Below, piece by piece: positions 33,669 to 45,130 of a DNA stretch of 64,000 nt; the stretch's first letter is position 1, and each line of letters starts with the position of its first letter. This DNA comes from Flaccisagitta enflata (lineage: Eukaryota; Chaetognatha; Sagittoidea; Aphragmophora): NCBI GenBank assembly GCA_965153355.1, contig OZ231126.1, positions 39,370,001-39,434,000 of the forward strand. The letters are read 5' to 3'. Below the pieces are notes generated by a model that did not search any database, was not told the DNA's origin, and was given only the letters and a program-made list of their open reading frames with translations. The position numbers and the translations under genes were made by a program.

Positions 33669-33827
33669 TAAGACCCAAAATCAGGTATTAAAGACCCTGC
33701 AATTGTCCATCGTGGAATCATAGGTCATCGGCTCCTCCGGGGCCGCTGCCCCACTCATCATCTCATAGCAAATCAAACTAACATAGGGGCATCGGGTACC
33801 GCTGACCATGTAACGCTTTTGCGACTA

Positions 33828-34500
33828 TTAGTGCTACATGTTATTATAAGCATTCAAAATTATTGAAAAAATCAATGACAAAGAGTTATGATCAAAATGT
33901 AGTAAAATGGTACTATTTTTTAATATTTTAAAAAGCGCCACTAAAAAGATTTTATTTTTCTTACATATATGTAACGTGCACCATCAGGGTCCTGAAACCA
34001 TCCAAGTTGGAGCCAATCATTTCAGGTCAACTGGCATCATGCTCTGGGGCTGTGTTTGTTTTCTTTCCTCCTTTCCTTCCTCTCTCACCTTATTTCTTAT
34101 CTCTTGCTCCCCTACCTCCCCTTTAATTTACTTTAATGGTTTTCCTCCTTTCTCTTCCATGTTCTTTCTCCTGTTGTTTACCATCTCCTCATCAGCTGCT
34201 CCCTATTCTTTTATGTGAGCTTCATTCTTGTTTCCTCTCTTTCACTATTCTATTCATTTCCATATTTTCTTCTTACTTTCTCCTTTCTATCTATTTCCAT
34301 ATTTTCTTCCTACTTTCTCATTTCTCTTTTCTTCCTGAATCCTCTTTTCTCCCTATCCCCTTTTCTTTCCTAAATCATCTTTTCTTCCTACCTGCTCTTT
34401 TCTTCCTTTCTCCTCTTTTTTTCCTATCTCCTCTTTTTCTCCTATCTCCTCTTTTTTTCCTACCTCCTCTTTTCTTTTTTCCTCCTCATTTCCTTTTTTT
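33828..34500. other. Unassigned, with a pyrimidine-rich degenerate repeat
   Basis: From 34060 to 34500 units such as TATTTCCATATTTTCTTC (twice) and TCTTTTCTTCCTACCTGCTC, CTCCTCTTTTTTTCCTA recur. At about 33979-34056 a short frame ends in GIMLWGCV, faintly like the VMVWGC motif of Tc1 transposases. I do not call a gene. Confidence 0.35.
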
Positions 34501-34525
34501 CTCCCCTTTTCACTCTTCCCTTTTT

Positions 34526-35068
34526 GGGCAGCGGCCCCAAAGGGGTCGATGACCTGTGCTTTCACACATATGACTGTGTTTGCCATGGTTTTGGCTTTTT
34601 AATGATTTTTATTGATAAAGGATAGTTGTGAAGGGTCCGGATTAAGCACCAGTGAGAGTTCCCAAGACTCTCGTCCTTTGTTTTTATGTATCTTTTAATA
34701 AGGCAATGTTGTCACAAGTCATATAGGGAATTTTTTTACTCCTTCTCCTTCTTACCTTCCCTCCCCCCAGCCTCCAGGCCCATATCTCAGCCTTGAGGCC
34801 CATTACATATCCCAGGCTCGAGGCCCAAATCCCTGTCTTGAGGCCCAAATCCCAACCTCAAGGCCCAAATTCCAGCCTCAAGGGATTTGAGCCTCAAGAC
34901 TGGGATTTGGGCCTTAAGGCTGGGATATGGGCCTGGAGGCCGAGGGGAGGGGGGGTACGGAGGAGAAGAAGATGAAGAAGGAGGAGGAGGAGAAAATTGC
35001 CCATATGTGTGAAAGCATAGGTCATCAACCCCCTCAGGGCCGCTGACCATCTAACGCTTTTTCGACTA
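34526..35068 (-). mobile_element. Type II element (subfamily b) with an insertion in its left arm
   Basis: The left arm GGGCAGCGGCCCCAAAGGGG, then CTGTGCTTTCACACATATG, is followed by about 150 bases of foreign sequence (34573-34722) before the arm-like CATATAGGGAATTTTTTT resumes. The core is GGCCCAAATCCCAACCTCA-like. On the right the arm CAGGGCCGCTG joins directly to the outer end ACCATCTAACGCTTTTTCGACTA, so about 50 bases of the usual outer region are missing. Confidence 0.78.
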
Positions 35069-35720
35069 TTTTTCATTTTTCCTCCGCTTTTCATTCTTCC
35101 CCATCTTTTCATTCTTCCCCATCTTTTCATTCTTCCCCATCTTTTCATTCTTCCTCCTCTGTTCTTTCTTTCTCCTGTTTTTAACCTCATTTTAACCATT
35201 TTGTTTGCCTTCCATATATTTTGGCCTTCAGTGGATTTTATGATTGGACGCCTTTTCAAATATTATCAACCCATCGTGTTCCATATCTCACCGCCAAAAC
35301 TATCTACCAACCAAAGCCATGTTCTTTCTCTCCTCTTCAGACAGGTATAGATTGCCTTAGACAAGGCCATGTTACTATTTTCATAACTACCCAGAAAAAA
35401 AACTTTGAACACATCTTAATTTTTTCATCAACAATTTTTTTCAGCTTATAGAAATGCTAAAAATACTTACAAGATATTCTACAAAATGAGCTTAATCTGG
35501 TTTCTGCAGATCAAAGAGTTCAGAAAATGGTCGTTAAGATTAGAATGAGATTAGATTACATCAGATTAGAGTTAGATAAAAACAAAGTTTTCCCCATCGG
35601 AAGATCTAAAGCCTAGAGGATGAGCGGAATTTGGTTTCTGTGGCATTATTCATTTGAAATGGCAAATCAAGTTGATAGCTTTGCCAAATATGCAACAAGA
35701 TCACGATCACTATCTAATAA
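35069..35720. other. TTTTCATTCTTCCCCATC tandem repeat, then unassigned
   Basis: Five near-identical 18-bp units (CATCTTTTCATTCTTCCC) lie at about 35085-35160. The rest of the stretch is unrecognised. Confidence 0.5.
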
Positions 35721-35921
35721 AACAAGGCCGGATTCACGGCTACCCTAGTCGCGTGCGGGTGGGCAGGGGCAGTGATGGAGAAGGTTGCTGGGTCATTTGG
35801 GCTGGAGCAGTGAGCTCAAAATGCTCAAAAACACCCAAAAAGTAATATGGGGACCAACCAATCGACCAACCAACTGACAGACGGACAAAGCGAGGTTTAG
35901 AGTCGCCTAGCACGCAACTAA
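35721..35921 (+). mobile_element. Type I element, subfamily A1
   Basis: AACAAGGCCGGATTCACGGC, arm AGTCGCGTGC, GTGGGCAGGGGCAGTGATGG, the CTCAAAAACACCCAAAAAGT segment, a CAACCAATCGACC core and hairpin AGTCGCCTAGCACGCAACT (35901-35919). It gives the uninterrupted form of the region where a type II element is nested at 27415. Confidence 0.82.
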
Positions 35922-36010
35922 AAAGGCTCCTAAAACTTTCATCAACGGTCAAGAAAAAGTTTATGATAGGTGGAACAATATCCCTCACTAACTAGTTAAT
36001 ACGCGCACCA

Positions 36011-36741
<731 letters not shown>

Positions 36742-37366
36742 TTTCCACAAAACAGAATCTGAAAAACATCCTCTCTTATCTACCTTAAATGCAAACTGCC
36801 TATCGAAAGTTTATAACTGAAAGTGATAATTGATTATTATTGGTGTTTTAGGTGTGTATTGAGTTTTTTGTTTAAGAAGTCATGGTTTTTATACTTTCCT
36901 TAGACCCACTTTTATTCAACTATCTTTATTCAAAAGAAAATTTTGTTAAAATCATTGAATTTTAGTCAAATTTAAACAAAATTCTTCAAGTGGTCCCTAA
37001 TTCAATTCAGTTTTTTAATAATAAAATGAAAAATATTGATCCTCATAAGAAATGTTCAAAATAAAACATGTAGGCAACAGTCATATCTAGGTAGCTAAAA
37101 ATTTTTTTTTACTTCGGAGAAATTCTAAAAGTGTTATCAAAAAAATCAAAAGCTACCTTTTTAAAGACCACCCGTTATATGCAAAAAATTTTTATAAAAA
37201 ATGTAAGGAATATATCACATATCTTGTATAACATTTTTGAGGTATAAACGCATTATGTGTCCCCCTTTCGATGAAAATTGTTTAGGATTTTTCTTCAGTC
37301 TATACCATGTGCTCTTTTTGGCTTTATTTGCAACCACAATGATTCAGTGGGGTTGGGACATCTGTA
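36742..37366. other. Unassigned AT-rich sequence
   Basis: No gene or repeat family recognised. Confidence 0.35.
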
Positions 37367-37519
37367 AACAAGGCCGGATACACGGCCATCAGTTGCGGAC
37401 GAGTGGGCAGGGGCGGAAATGCGCGTTTTCCCACTTTTTGACTCTATGGTTACGGACGGACCAACCAACCGACCGACGGACGGACAAAGCCTCTTATAGA
37501 GTTGCGTGTCCGCAACTAA
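37367..37519 (+). mobile_element. Type I element, subfamily A2, intact
   Basis: AACAAGGCCGGATACACGGC, arm AGTTGCGGAC (37391-37400), GACCAACCAACCGACCGACG core, hairpin AGTTGCGTGTCCGCAACT (37500-37517), followed by AA. It is very close to the copy at 14981, including GGAAATGCGCGTTTTCCC. Confidence 0.86.
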
Positions 37520-37896
37520 AAACATTGATCGTTTCAGAAAACTCACATTCTAAATTAAAAAAAAACCCATATGAAAGAGTTACCTGGTGAAGCTAAAACA
37601 ATAGCTTTTATTTTTGGTAAAAGATATCTTAAAGATTGAAGAGCACAAACGCGAAAAGAAAACTAGTACCGCTAGTTTTCTCTTAAATAAAAGAAATCTA
37701 TTTCTGAAAAAAATATGATGATACAATTCAGACATTGTATACCCTTGTTTAAAAGATCTGAAGTTTTCTGCAGTGTAAGCTAATGAAATGCAAGGAGTCT
37801 TTTGTACAGTAGATTGTTTATCTACAATGCTTGCCCCCGTTATCTCAAGTCTAGACAAGATCTACTGTATAATAAAAGAGACCAAATATTAGGAGA
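37520..37896. other. Unassigned sequence with a minus-strand frame
   Basis: A 92-codon frame on the minus strand (37580-37858) has ordinary amino-acid composition, unlike most frames here, but no domain I recognise. It could be chance. Confidence 0.3.
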
Positions 37897-38129
37897 AACA
37901 AGGCGAATACCTTACAGTAGTGTGCGGTTGTTAATTCATCATCAACAATATCAACACTTTTTTATACTTACTACATGACTTAAAAGAACTTTAAATAACC
38001 TAAAATGACCTAATTAAACCTAATATGACTTAAAATAATATCACACGGCAAAAAAAAAAGCTGAGTGTTACAGACAGACCGACCAACTGACCAACAGATC
38101 GGGTTATAGAGCTGCATGCATGCGACTAA
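37897..38129 (+). mobile_element. Type I element, subfamily E-like
   Basis: AACAAGGCGAATACC start, arm-like GTAGTGTGCGGTTG, an ACCTAAAATGACCTAATTAA core, CCGACCAACTGACCAAC and the worn hairpin GCTGCATGCATGCGACTAA. Order and spacing match E copies. Confidence 0.6.
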
Positions 38130-38524
38130 AAACCTTCAACATACCTGGAAAATAATTCACTGAGTAGTTGAAGCAAAAATCTCAATGCAATGATTGCTAT
38201 TATTCAGTTGAGGTACCTATCTTGTTTTGTTTGTCATTTCCAAATGGCTTGAACTAGACAAATGCAGATTGCAGCATTAGGTCAAAAATTTGGAAAGTTT
38301 CAGAATCTCACAGATTTTTATATAAATTTGTTATCCTAAGTAGAGTTATTACTATAAATGCTTGTTTCCATACTTATGATCTAGATAGTACACTGCATAG
38401 AAACATCATGAAAAGCAACATGAATACATGATAAACATGACATCAAGCCCCAGCAACTCGAAGCAACCCAAGGCAGTCCCGGGGTTAAACCTTACGCTTT
38501 TATACTACAGATTACCCAATGATA
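38130..38524. other. Unassigned AT-rich sequence
   Basis: No gene or repeat family recognised. Confidence 0.35.
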
Positions 38525-38740
38525 AAAGAGAGTGTGTCTCTTGGTAGGTACGAAGGAAGGTAGGAGGGTAGGTAGGTAGGAACGTCCGTAACGCGAAATT
38601 TTGGATGACGCAAAATCGACGGTGATATCTGAGCACTAGATCCCCTGCCCTGCCAAAATACAGCCCCCGCCCTGCTCCATACTGCCCCTGCCCACCCACC
38701 AGCGACGACCTATTGGCCGTGTATCCGGTTACATTTTGTT
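38525..38740 (-). mobile_element. Type I element, subfamily F
   Basis: A GTAGGTAGGTAGG core, CCGTAACGCGAAATTTTGGA, repeated CCCTGCCC and CCCCGCCCTGCTCC phrases, and the end GGCCGTGTATCCGGTTACAT mark an inverted relative of the copies at 13505 and 16672. Confidence 0.6.
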
Positions 38741-39270
38741 CATTGGATACATGCAATACGAAATCAAATCGTAGCGGATATTTCTTGCAGCGTAGTATTT
38801 CTGCAAGGCCACACACCGGTGGAGGTAAGAGCCATTGTATTGTCCATCTATAATCTAGACCGTACATAAAAGAAACAAATACTTCTTTCAAACATATGTC
38901 ATATTTCAATACATAAAGAGCGATATGGCATGATACAAACCGAATGATCAAATGAACATTTGCCATTCTTATGGAAATGATTACATTAAACATTATCGGA
39001 GACAACAAAATCTCTAATATGGTGGAAAAACTAACCTTATCAATTGATTGAAGTAATCAACACGCAGCCGAGTGTGTATTCCATAATTGTGACTTTTTCG
39101 GCGTTTTTTTGATTTATTGTGTTTTTTTTTTCATTGTTGTTCATTTTAGTTTTTTTTTGTTTTTAAACAATTGGAATAAGTCAAAAGTTAGATATAATCC
39201 CCAAATTTTTTATGTTTATGAACTGTAGCGGTGGTCAGTATCCACTAACCCCTGGACCAGAGTTGTTTGT
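38741..39270. other. Unassigned sequence
   Basis: AT-rich DNA with T runs near 39100-39160. No gene recognised. Confidence 0.35.
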
Positions 39271-39892
39271 AAGCCCAATGAGCAAAGGAAGCCCAGTGGA
39301 CTTGGAAAAAGGAAGACCAGTAGACAAAGGAAGCCCAGTGGACAAAGGAAGCCCAGTGGACAAAGGAAGCCCCGTGGACAAAGGAAGCCCCGTGGACAAA
39401 GGAAGCCCCGTGGACAAAGGAAGCCCAGAGAATAAAGGAAGCCCAGTGGGAAAGGGAAGCCCAGTGGACGAAGGAAGCCCAGTGGACAAAGGAAGCCCAG
39501 TGGGAAATGGAAGCCCAGTGGACAAAGAAAGCAGGGGTGTATAAAGTTGAGTATTCCCCCCCCCCGGTTTGGAGATGGGGAAGAAAATCAAAAGTTCAAA
39601 AAAAAAAAAGAAAAAAGAAAATTTTTGAAGATCTAACACTTTTGGTAGTACCAAAAGGTAAAATACAATTACTACAACACAATTTTACACTATTTAAACC
39701 TAGAAAGTACTGTTTTTTAGCTTTGAGGGAAAGAAAATCAGAGATTTTGTTACGCGACGCGTCGCGAGGAAGAAAATCAAAGGCAGGGGGGGGGGGAATA
39801 AAATCAAAAGCCGCTCAACTATATACACCCCTGAAAGGAAGCCCAGAGGATAAAGGAAGCCCGGGGACAAAGGAAGCCCAGTGGACAAAGGA
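39271..39892 (+). repeat. 18-bp minisatellite interrupted by a MITE
   Basis: The unit is close to GGAAGCCCAGTGGACAAA. About fourteen copies lie at 39271-39531, with a further three or four at 39833-39892. Because 18 is a multiple of three the plus strand reads as GSPVDK repeats (110 codons, 39212-39544), and the minus strand as TGLPLS repeats. I see no coding flank. The array was split by the insertion at 39532-39832. Confidence 0.9.
39532..39832. mobile_element. hAT-like MITE, 301 bp
   Basis: The left end CAGGGGTGTATAAAGTTGAG is matched inverted at the right end (CTCAACTATATACACCCCTG) with one mismatch. Outside lie AAAGAAAG and AAAGGAAG, an 8-bp target duplication with one change. A CAGGGG terminus and an 8-bp duplication are typical of hAT. 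A C run and a G run lie inside the ends in inverted arrangement. It is non-coding. Confidence 0.8.
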
Positions 39893-39901
39893 AGGCTAAA
39901 T

Positions 39902-40190
39902 GGCTAAATTCACGGAAATTTTTATTTTCTCATCAATTTTCAAAAGATAATTGTAAATTGGTATTTTTGAATTAATGTCTAACAATAGCTAAAATAATCA
40001 AAATTATAGAAAATTAGGAAAAAATGTTTTTCTGAAAGTTGTAGGGGCTATATGCCAATATGTAAAATATACCATAACTAAAGGTGTAGAAAGGCCCTAA
40101 TCAAAATTTTTAGAAAAAAATCAGCAACTATGAAAAATTTCAAACTTCTCCATGAATAAGAAATTCTGCCCTAAAATACTCCATGTCATA
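39902..40190. repeat. Dispersed AT-rich repeat, copy 1
   Basis: This sequence (TCTGAAAGTTGTAGGGGCTA, AAGGTGTAGAAAGGCCCTAA and so on) is repeated in the same orientation at about 60905-61175. The copies are diverged with small indels. The identity of the family is unknown. Confidence 0.75.
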
Positions 40191-40590
40191 TGACCTTATT
40201 TTGGTTTGTGATAATGGTCTAGGTGTATAAAAGAATCCCGTCAATAGATTGGTTGAGAAAATGAAAGTTTTTCACCAAGAAATTGGTTGAGAAAAAAGTC
40301 CCCACCAAGACCGAGAGCTATGATAATTTTTTCGATGCTGGTTGTGTCTCGCAAACCATCATTCCTAGAATAGAGGATACCATATGTGAAGCTTCACATA
40401 TGACCATTAGCACGATGAATTTGAAGTTCAACTCTAGGTTTATGCCCAAAGCCATTTAGTTTTCAAGAGAAAAGTGAAACTGACGCGCGCTAATTACAAG
40501 GAAATGTTCGGAAGAAAGAAACATTAAGAAAAAGAGAGGAGAAACCAGCTGAGTGAAGAACCCTAGGCAAGAGGAAAATTGATTAGGATG
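40191..40590. other. Unassigned sequence
   Basis: CATATGTGAAGCTTCACATATG near 40381 is a strong short palindrome of 22 bases. No gene seen. Confidence 0.45.
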
Positions 40591-40714
40591 AGAAGAAGAA
40601 GAAGAAGAAGAAGAAGAAGAAGAAGAAGAAGAAGAAGAAGAAGAAGAAGAAGAAGAAGAAGAAGAAGAAGAAGAAGAAGAAGAAGAAGAAGAAGAAGAAG
40701 AAGAAGAAGAAGAA
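40591..40714. repeat. AAG microsatellite
   Basis: An uninterrupted AAG run of about 124 bases. The arginine-rich plus-strand frame through it continues into ordinary sequence to 40992 but shows no domain. Confidence 0.97.
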
Positions 40715-42380
40715 ATAACAATTTCAGTGTGAAGGATGTGGAGGAGGAAGAGAAAGAGGAAGAAGATTCGATGTGTGAGTCTCGAGAATTAGGGAGGGAA
40801 GCTGGAAGCAGCCGAAGCCATCTTAGGAGTTGGTATTCGATCTTTGAAAATAATTCACTTGAGAAAATGACTTATATCATGAGATTTAAAAGCCGAATTT
40901 ATTATATTTCCATTATATCCTCCGGAATGAGAATGTTTAAGCGGCGATCTTTAGGCGAAATCATTGTAGACAGGTTGAAATCCAGGAAATGAAGTGATTT
41001 TGTCAAAAGAAAGAATGTCTGATCTTGAGCCTTGTTTACGCATCGAGAGTGAGAGAAAGACTAACGAACGCAGGCCAGTGGCTGATGCGACGGTGCTGAC
41101 TTATATCAAGACTAGCGGAAGAAAATCAAACTAAATTATGATTTTTTAGGTGATAAACAAAAGGCTAGCTAGAAATATACACAAAATAGAGGTGAGGCTG
41201 ATATTTTTCTGACAACAAAGGATAAGAACCAATAGGAACGCCTATCGCCGATAAGAAATAAGTCCTAAACCTGGGATTTCTCTCCTTGTTTTTTTTTGCA
41301 TCATACTCACATGCATTGTTGGAAATTCAAACTACGTAGCATTAACTTTTCTATAAAAGCTGCTACACTTATATACACTGCCGGTTTTACTGGCAAATTA
41401 GTCAAAAACTACATTTTTTAAAATTTTGCTAAGTTTTAGCTAGTTTTTAACCTGTTTAGAGCCAGTTTTTTACCAGGAAGCTTTCTCCAACCCATCACTG
41501 CTCTCACTTTATTGCTAGCACGCACTAGTGCATTGCACAGTTAGATGTTAGAAGTAAGAAGTTAGCATCCAGGAAATTGTAAAGTTCAAATGGATTTTAA
41601 GAAACTAAGATCTCATTTTCGACCAAAAAAAACAAGGCCAAGTAACCGGGTGAGCATAAAATTTCGTACTTGCCTACTTGGTCTGTAGCTTGAAAACTAT
41701 ATTTGTTATGGGAGTCATGACCTAAAATTTGAACCAGAGTATCTCAGTTAGTCATGCTAAAACTAGAAACTAAGAACAGCTCATAAAATTTCCATACATA
41801 GAAAAAATAGAAAATTTGATTTTGACATGATTTTATTTGCAGAGCTGTTTTTATTCAAAAAGGATGGTTGTTGCAACTTTTATGGCCCCTAGATAGAATG
41901 TTTCAGAATAAATGTATCAAGGTGGAGATAGTTAGGTCATCTAGGAGGAGATTCAATTAACAAAAGTGATATATCAATCAAATTTAGACAAAAGATGCAT
42001 GTTTTTTCACCAAAACAGAAATCTGTTGTGACTTTCTACTTATGTCCCTGTTGGTCTAAACATGTATTTGGCTGTCTACCATTCATCTTTTTTCATTATC
42101 TAAAGTATGAAAAATAACCTAGTTTTTAATTTTGAATATTAACTTGAAAGAATTTCTCCAAATACAGGAATCTTTTCTGTAGATATGATGGCCAGTACGA
42201 GATTTTTTGCACACCCTGTTAGGCCAACGATGCGTCCTCTATGAATGAATGTTTTTCATGAATGAATGTTTTTTATGAATGAATAAATTATGAATGAATA
42301 AATGATTCATTGAATGAATTAGTAGATGTATGCTTCTTTTACTGGGTCAGGACCACTTTACTGCATGAATTCAATGTTTT
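40715..42380. other. Unassigned AT-rich sequence
   Basis: Near 41631 AACAAGGCCAAGTAACCGGG looks like the start of a subfamily C type I copy whose remainder is not contiguous. Repeated TGAATGAATG units lie at about 42240-42320. No gene found. Confidence 0.35.
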
Positions 42381-42386
42381 TAATGA

Positions 42387-42455
42387 ATGCGTTACCCAAC
42401 CGACAGACCGACCATGCGACCAACCAAAGGACAGAGCTTATTAAAGAGATGCGAG
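42387..42455 (+). mobile_element. Type I 3' fragment (C/D-like)
   Basis: GCGTTACCCAACCGACAGAC, CAACCAAAGGACAGAGC and AAAGAGATGCGAG follow the core and the left strand of a hairpin. The right strand is missing. Confidence 0.45.
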
Positions 42456-42488
42456 AATAAATAAATACAAAAATAAATAAATAAATAA

Positions 42489-42714
42489 AACAAGGCCGGA
42501 TACACGGCTACCCCAGTCGCGTGCGGGTGGGCAGGGGCTGTATTTGAGGTCACTTGATCATTTGGGCAGGAGCAGTGAGGCCAAATACCGCAAAAACCCC
42601 AAAAAAAAGTAAGTGTGACGGACGGACCGACGGACGGACCGACGGACCGACGGACCGACGGACCGACGGACGGACCGACAAAGCGGGGTGTAGAGTCGCG
42701 TAGCACGCGACTAA
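42489..42714 (+). mobile_element. Type I element, subfamily A1, intact
   Basis: AACAAGGCCGGATACACGGC, arm AGTCGCGTGC (42515-42524), the TCATTTGGGCAGGAGCAGTG segment, a long GACGGACCGACGG core and hairpin AGTCGCGTAGCACGCGACT (42694-42712), followed by AA. It is the best reference copy for A1. Confidence 0.88.
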
Positions 42715-42795
42715 AAATAGATAAATAAATGAAAAAAGAAAAAGAAATAAAGTGGAAAAAAAACGAAAAAAAATATGAGAGAATTATTACTAAAA

Positions 42796-42856
42796 ATGAT
42801 GATGATGGTGATGATTCTGATGATGATGACGTGGATGATGATGATGATGATGATGC

Positions 42857-42900
<44 letters not shown>

Positions 42901-43004
42901 CTGATGATGATGAATATGATGATAATGATGATGATGATATTGATGCTGATGATGATGATGAGGAGGAGGAGGATGATGGTGATGATGATGGTGACGACGA
43001 AGGC

Positions 43005-43061
<57 letters not shown>
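42796..43061. repeat. GAT microsatellite
   Basis: Trinucleotide GAT run with scattered substitutions. Its frames give long D, M, or I runs by composition only. Confidence 0.96.
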
Positions 43062-43063
43062 CA

Positions 43064-43860
43064 AATCAAATCAAATCAAACGAGTTATTTCCCAACATGA
43101 ACAGTGGTTAAATAAGACAATATGCATTATGGTCGGGGAGGACCAAACCTAGGCCCTGAATGTCTAAGTCTATTTATGTTACAATTTTCAAGTAAATTCT
43201 ACGACGGGCTTGTTCTAAACGGCCCTCTTAGTGCATGAGAGCAAATGTTAAGTGACATTTAAGTAGTGAAACACAAAAATAGGATAAATTACACAAAAAC
43301 GTACGAGTACGTTAAACAAGGAATAATTAACGAACTAAAATGAAATAAATAGATACAGGATGGTAAATGCTACCATTTTACAACAAATATTGAGTATGCT
43401 GGTCTAGATGTAAGGCCTCGATCTTCGCGACTTTTTTGCTTCAGATTTTCGGTTGATTGATGTCAAAGCCATGGGTTCCTGATGAAAAGGAGAAAAAGAA
43501 AAGCCAGAGAGAGCTCTGCCAAGGAGAATCCCCTACTCCCTAGAATAGCAACTCTGCGCAAAAAACGACTTTTTGATCCCGGGTTAGGAATAAATGTTTC
43601 CCTTTTCGCATGGGATGTTTTGAGGAAGTTGAGGAGCGTCTTGGCTCGCCCAAGGCTGGGGTTGAAATTGGTACAGTGTGAAAGAGGGCACTTTTTTACA
43701 CCTTCTGGAAAAAAGCAGGGCACTGTCGGACCAATACTTTAGGCGCTATGAATTTTTAAGTCTTTTTTATTATTTCACATTTTCCGCATTTCTCAAAGAT
43801 CAATATTTTTTATCGATCTCAATTTAGGGCCCTATGAAACAACAAAAATGAGTTCAAAAG
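43064..43860. other. Mostly unassigned; contains a dispersed repeat
   Basis: The segment 43598-43722 (GGCTCGCCCAAGGCTGGGGT, TTTTTTACACCTTCTGGAA) is repeated in diverged form at 48300-48412. Complementary frames of 86 codons on both strands here are probably chance. Confidence 0.5.
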
Positions 43861-44357
43861 AGGGCAGAGGGAGGGAGGGAGAGGGAGGGAGTGAGAGGGA
43901 GGGAGAAGGAGGGAGAGAGAGGGAGGGAGAGGGAGGGAGGGAGGGAGAGGGAGAGAGGGAGGGAGAGGGAGGGAGAGGGAAGGAGGGAGAGGGAAGGAGG
44001 GAGGGAGAGAGAGGGAGGGACAAAGGGAGTGAGAGGCAGCGGGAGGGAGGGAGAGGGAAAGAGGGAGAGAGAGGGAGGGAGGGGGAGAGGGAAGGAGGGG
44101 GAGGGAGGGAGGGAGAGAGAGGGAGGGAGGGGGAGGGAGAGGCAGGGAGAGGGAAGGAGGGAGAAGGGGAGGGAAAGGGAGGGAGGGAGAGAGAGAGAGA
44201 GAGAAGGAGGGAGAGAGGGAGGGAGGGAGAGAAAGGGAGAAAGAGAGAGGGAGGGAAAGGGAGGGAGAGAGAGGGAAAGACAGAGGGAGAGAGAGGGAGA
44301 CAGACGGAGGGAGAGAGAGGGAGAGAGAGGAAGGAAGAGGGAGGGGAGGGAAAGAGA
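43861..44357. repeat. Polypurine GGGA/GA tract, about 500 bp
   Basis: Almost pure purine on the plus strand: GGGAGGGAGAGG units with occasional C or T. Long frames through it (RERERG on plus, SLPLSPS on minus) are translations of the repeat. Such tracts can form triplex DNA. Confidence 0.96.
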
Positions 44358-44361
44358 AAAA

Positions 44362-44873
44362 ACAGGTCGCCCAAGGGCAATACGTGGTCAGCGATACCCG
44401 TTGCCCTGCTTTGCATTATTGTAAATCGGAATGAGAGGCAGGGCAGCAGCCCCGAAGGGGACGAAGTCCTGTAGAACACAGGAGACTTTCTTTCGTTCAT
44501 TTGTCCATCCGTTTGTCCATTCGTCCATTCGTCCATTCGTCTGCCCCCCGACCCTCTCAGGCCTGAAAATTGGCCTGCCAGGCCTAAAATCTGCCCTCTT
44601 AAGCCTGAAATCTGCCTTCTCAGGCCCTCAGTCTGAGAGAGCAGATTTCAGGCCTGAGAGGGCAGATTCAAGCCTGAGAGGACAGATTTCAGGCCTGAAA
44701 GGCCAAATTTTAGACCTGAGAGGGCAGATTCAAGGCCTGATAGGGCAGATTTCAGGCCTGAGAAGGAAGATTTTAGGCCTGAGAGGGCAGATTTCAGGCC
44801 TGAGAGGGCCTAGGGGGGGGACGAACAAACGGACAAACGAACGGACAAACGAACGAACGAAAGAGTCAGACAG
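44362..44873 (+). mobile_element. Type II element (subfamily a), 3'-truncated
   Basis: The outer end ACAGGTCGCCCAAGGGCAAT, TGGTCAGCGATACCCGTTGC is followed by the left arm CAGCAGCCCCGAAGGGGACG and CCTGTAGAACACAGGAGACT. The core is AGGCCTGAGAGGGCAGATTT with an inversion of sense at about 44635. The right arm stops at GAACGAACGAAAG, just before its CCCCCTGTG part, at a CAGA/CA microsatellite. Confidence 0.82.
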
Positions 44874-44889
44874 ACAGACAGACAGACAA

Positions 44890-44967
<78 letters not shown>
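44873..44967. repeat. CAGA-CA microsatellite
   Basis: CAGA units followed by a CA run. It replaces the missing end of the type II element on its left. Confidence 0.95.
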
Positions 44968-44969
<2 letters not shown>

Positions 44970-45059
44970 GCGCGAATATAATGAGGAGAGGGAAGGAACT
45001 GAACAAAACAAAAACAATCTTACGATTTTTTTCCGGTCAGCGAGAGCCGCCTTTACTGG

Positions 45060-45130
45060 TAATGATGATGATGATGATGAAGATGATGATGATGATGATG
45101 AAGATGATGATGCCGATGATGATGATGACA
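45060..45130. repeat. GAT microsatellite
   Basis: GAT units with AAGATGATG and GCCGATGAT interruptions. Confidence 0.92.

Larger units (their letters stand above)
32392..33827 (-). mobile_element. Type II element (subfamily b), 1.4 kb, with nested Tc1 element
   Basis: The left arm GGGCAGCGGCCCCGGAGGGG and CCTATGATTCCACATAGGG are matched on the right by TGGAATCATAGGTCATCGGC and CCTCCGGGGCCGCTGCCCC. The outer end runs to CATGTAACGCTTTTGCGACTA. The core is a GGCCTATCAGACCCCAAATC minisatellite, interrupted at 33062-33668 by a Tc1-type element and resuming after it. CCGGAGG and ATTCCACA occur on both arms and are private to this copy. Confidence 0.88.

Noticed and set aside
39212-39544. 110-codon frame of GSPVDK repeats as a secreted or structural protein
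   Set aside because: The repeat unit is 18 bp, so all frames stay open. There is no signal peptide, no flanking domain, and the array is broken by a transposon. Without transcript data it is only a minisatellite.
42489-42714. Type I element as a classical tRNA-derived SINE
   Set aside because: The AA after the hairpin and the short length suggested it, but I see no A and B boxes, no long tail and no variable target duplications. The empty sites show insertion within A/T runs without duplications of the usual SINE length.
43463-43742. Complementary 86-codon frames on both strands
   Set aside because: Part of the sequence is a dispersed repeat also found at 48300-48412, and frames open on both strands at once are a common chance outcome.
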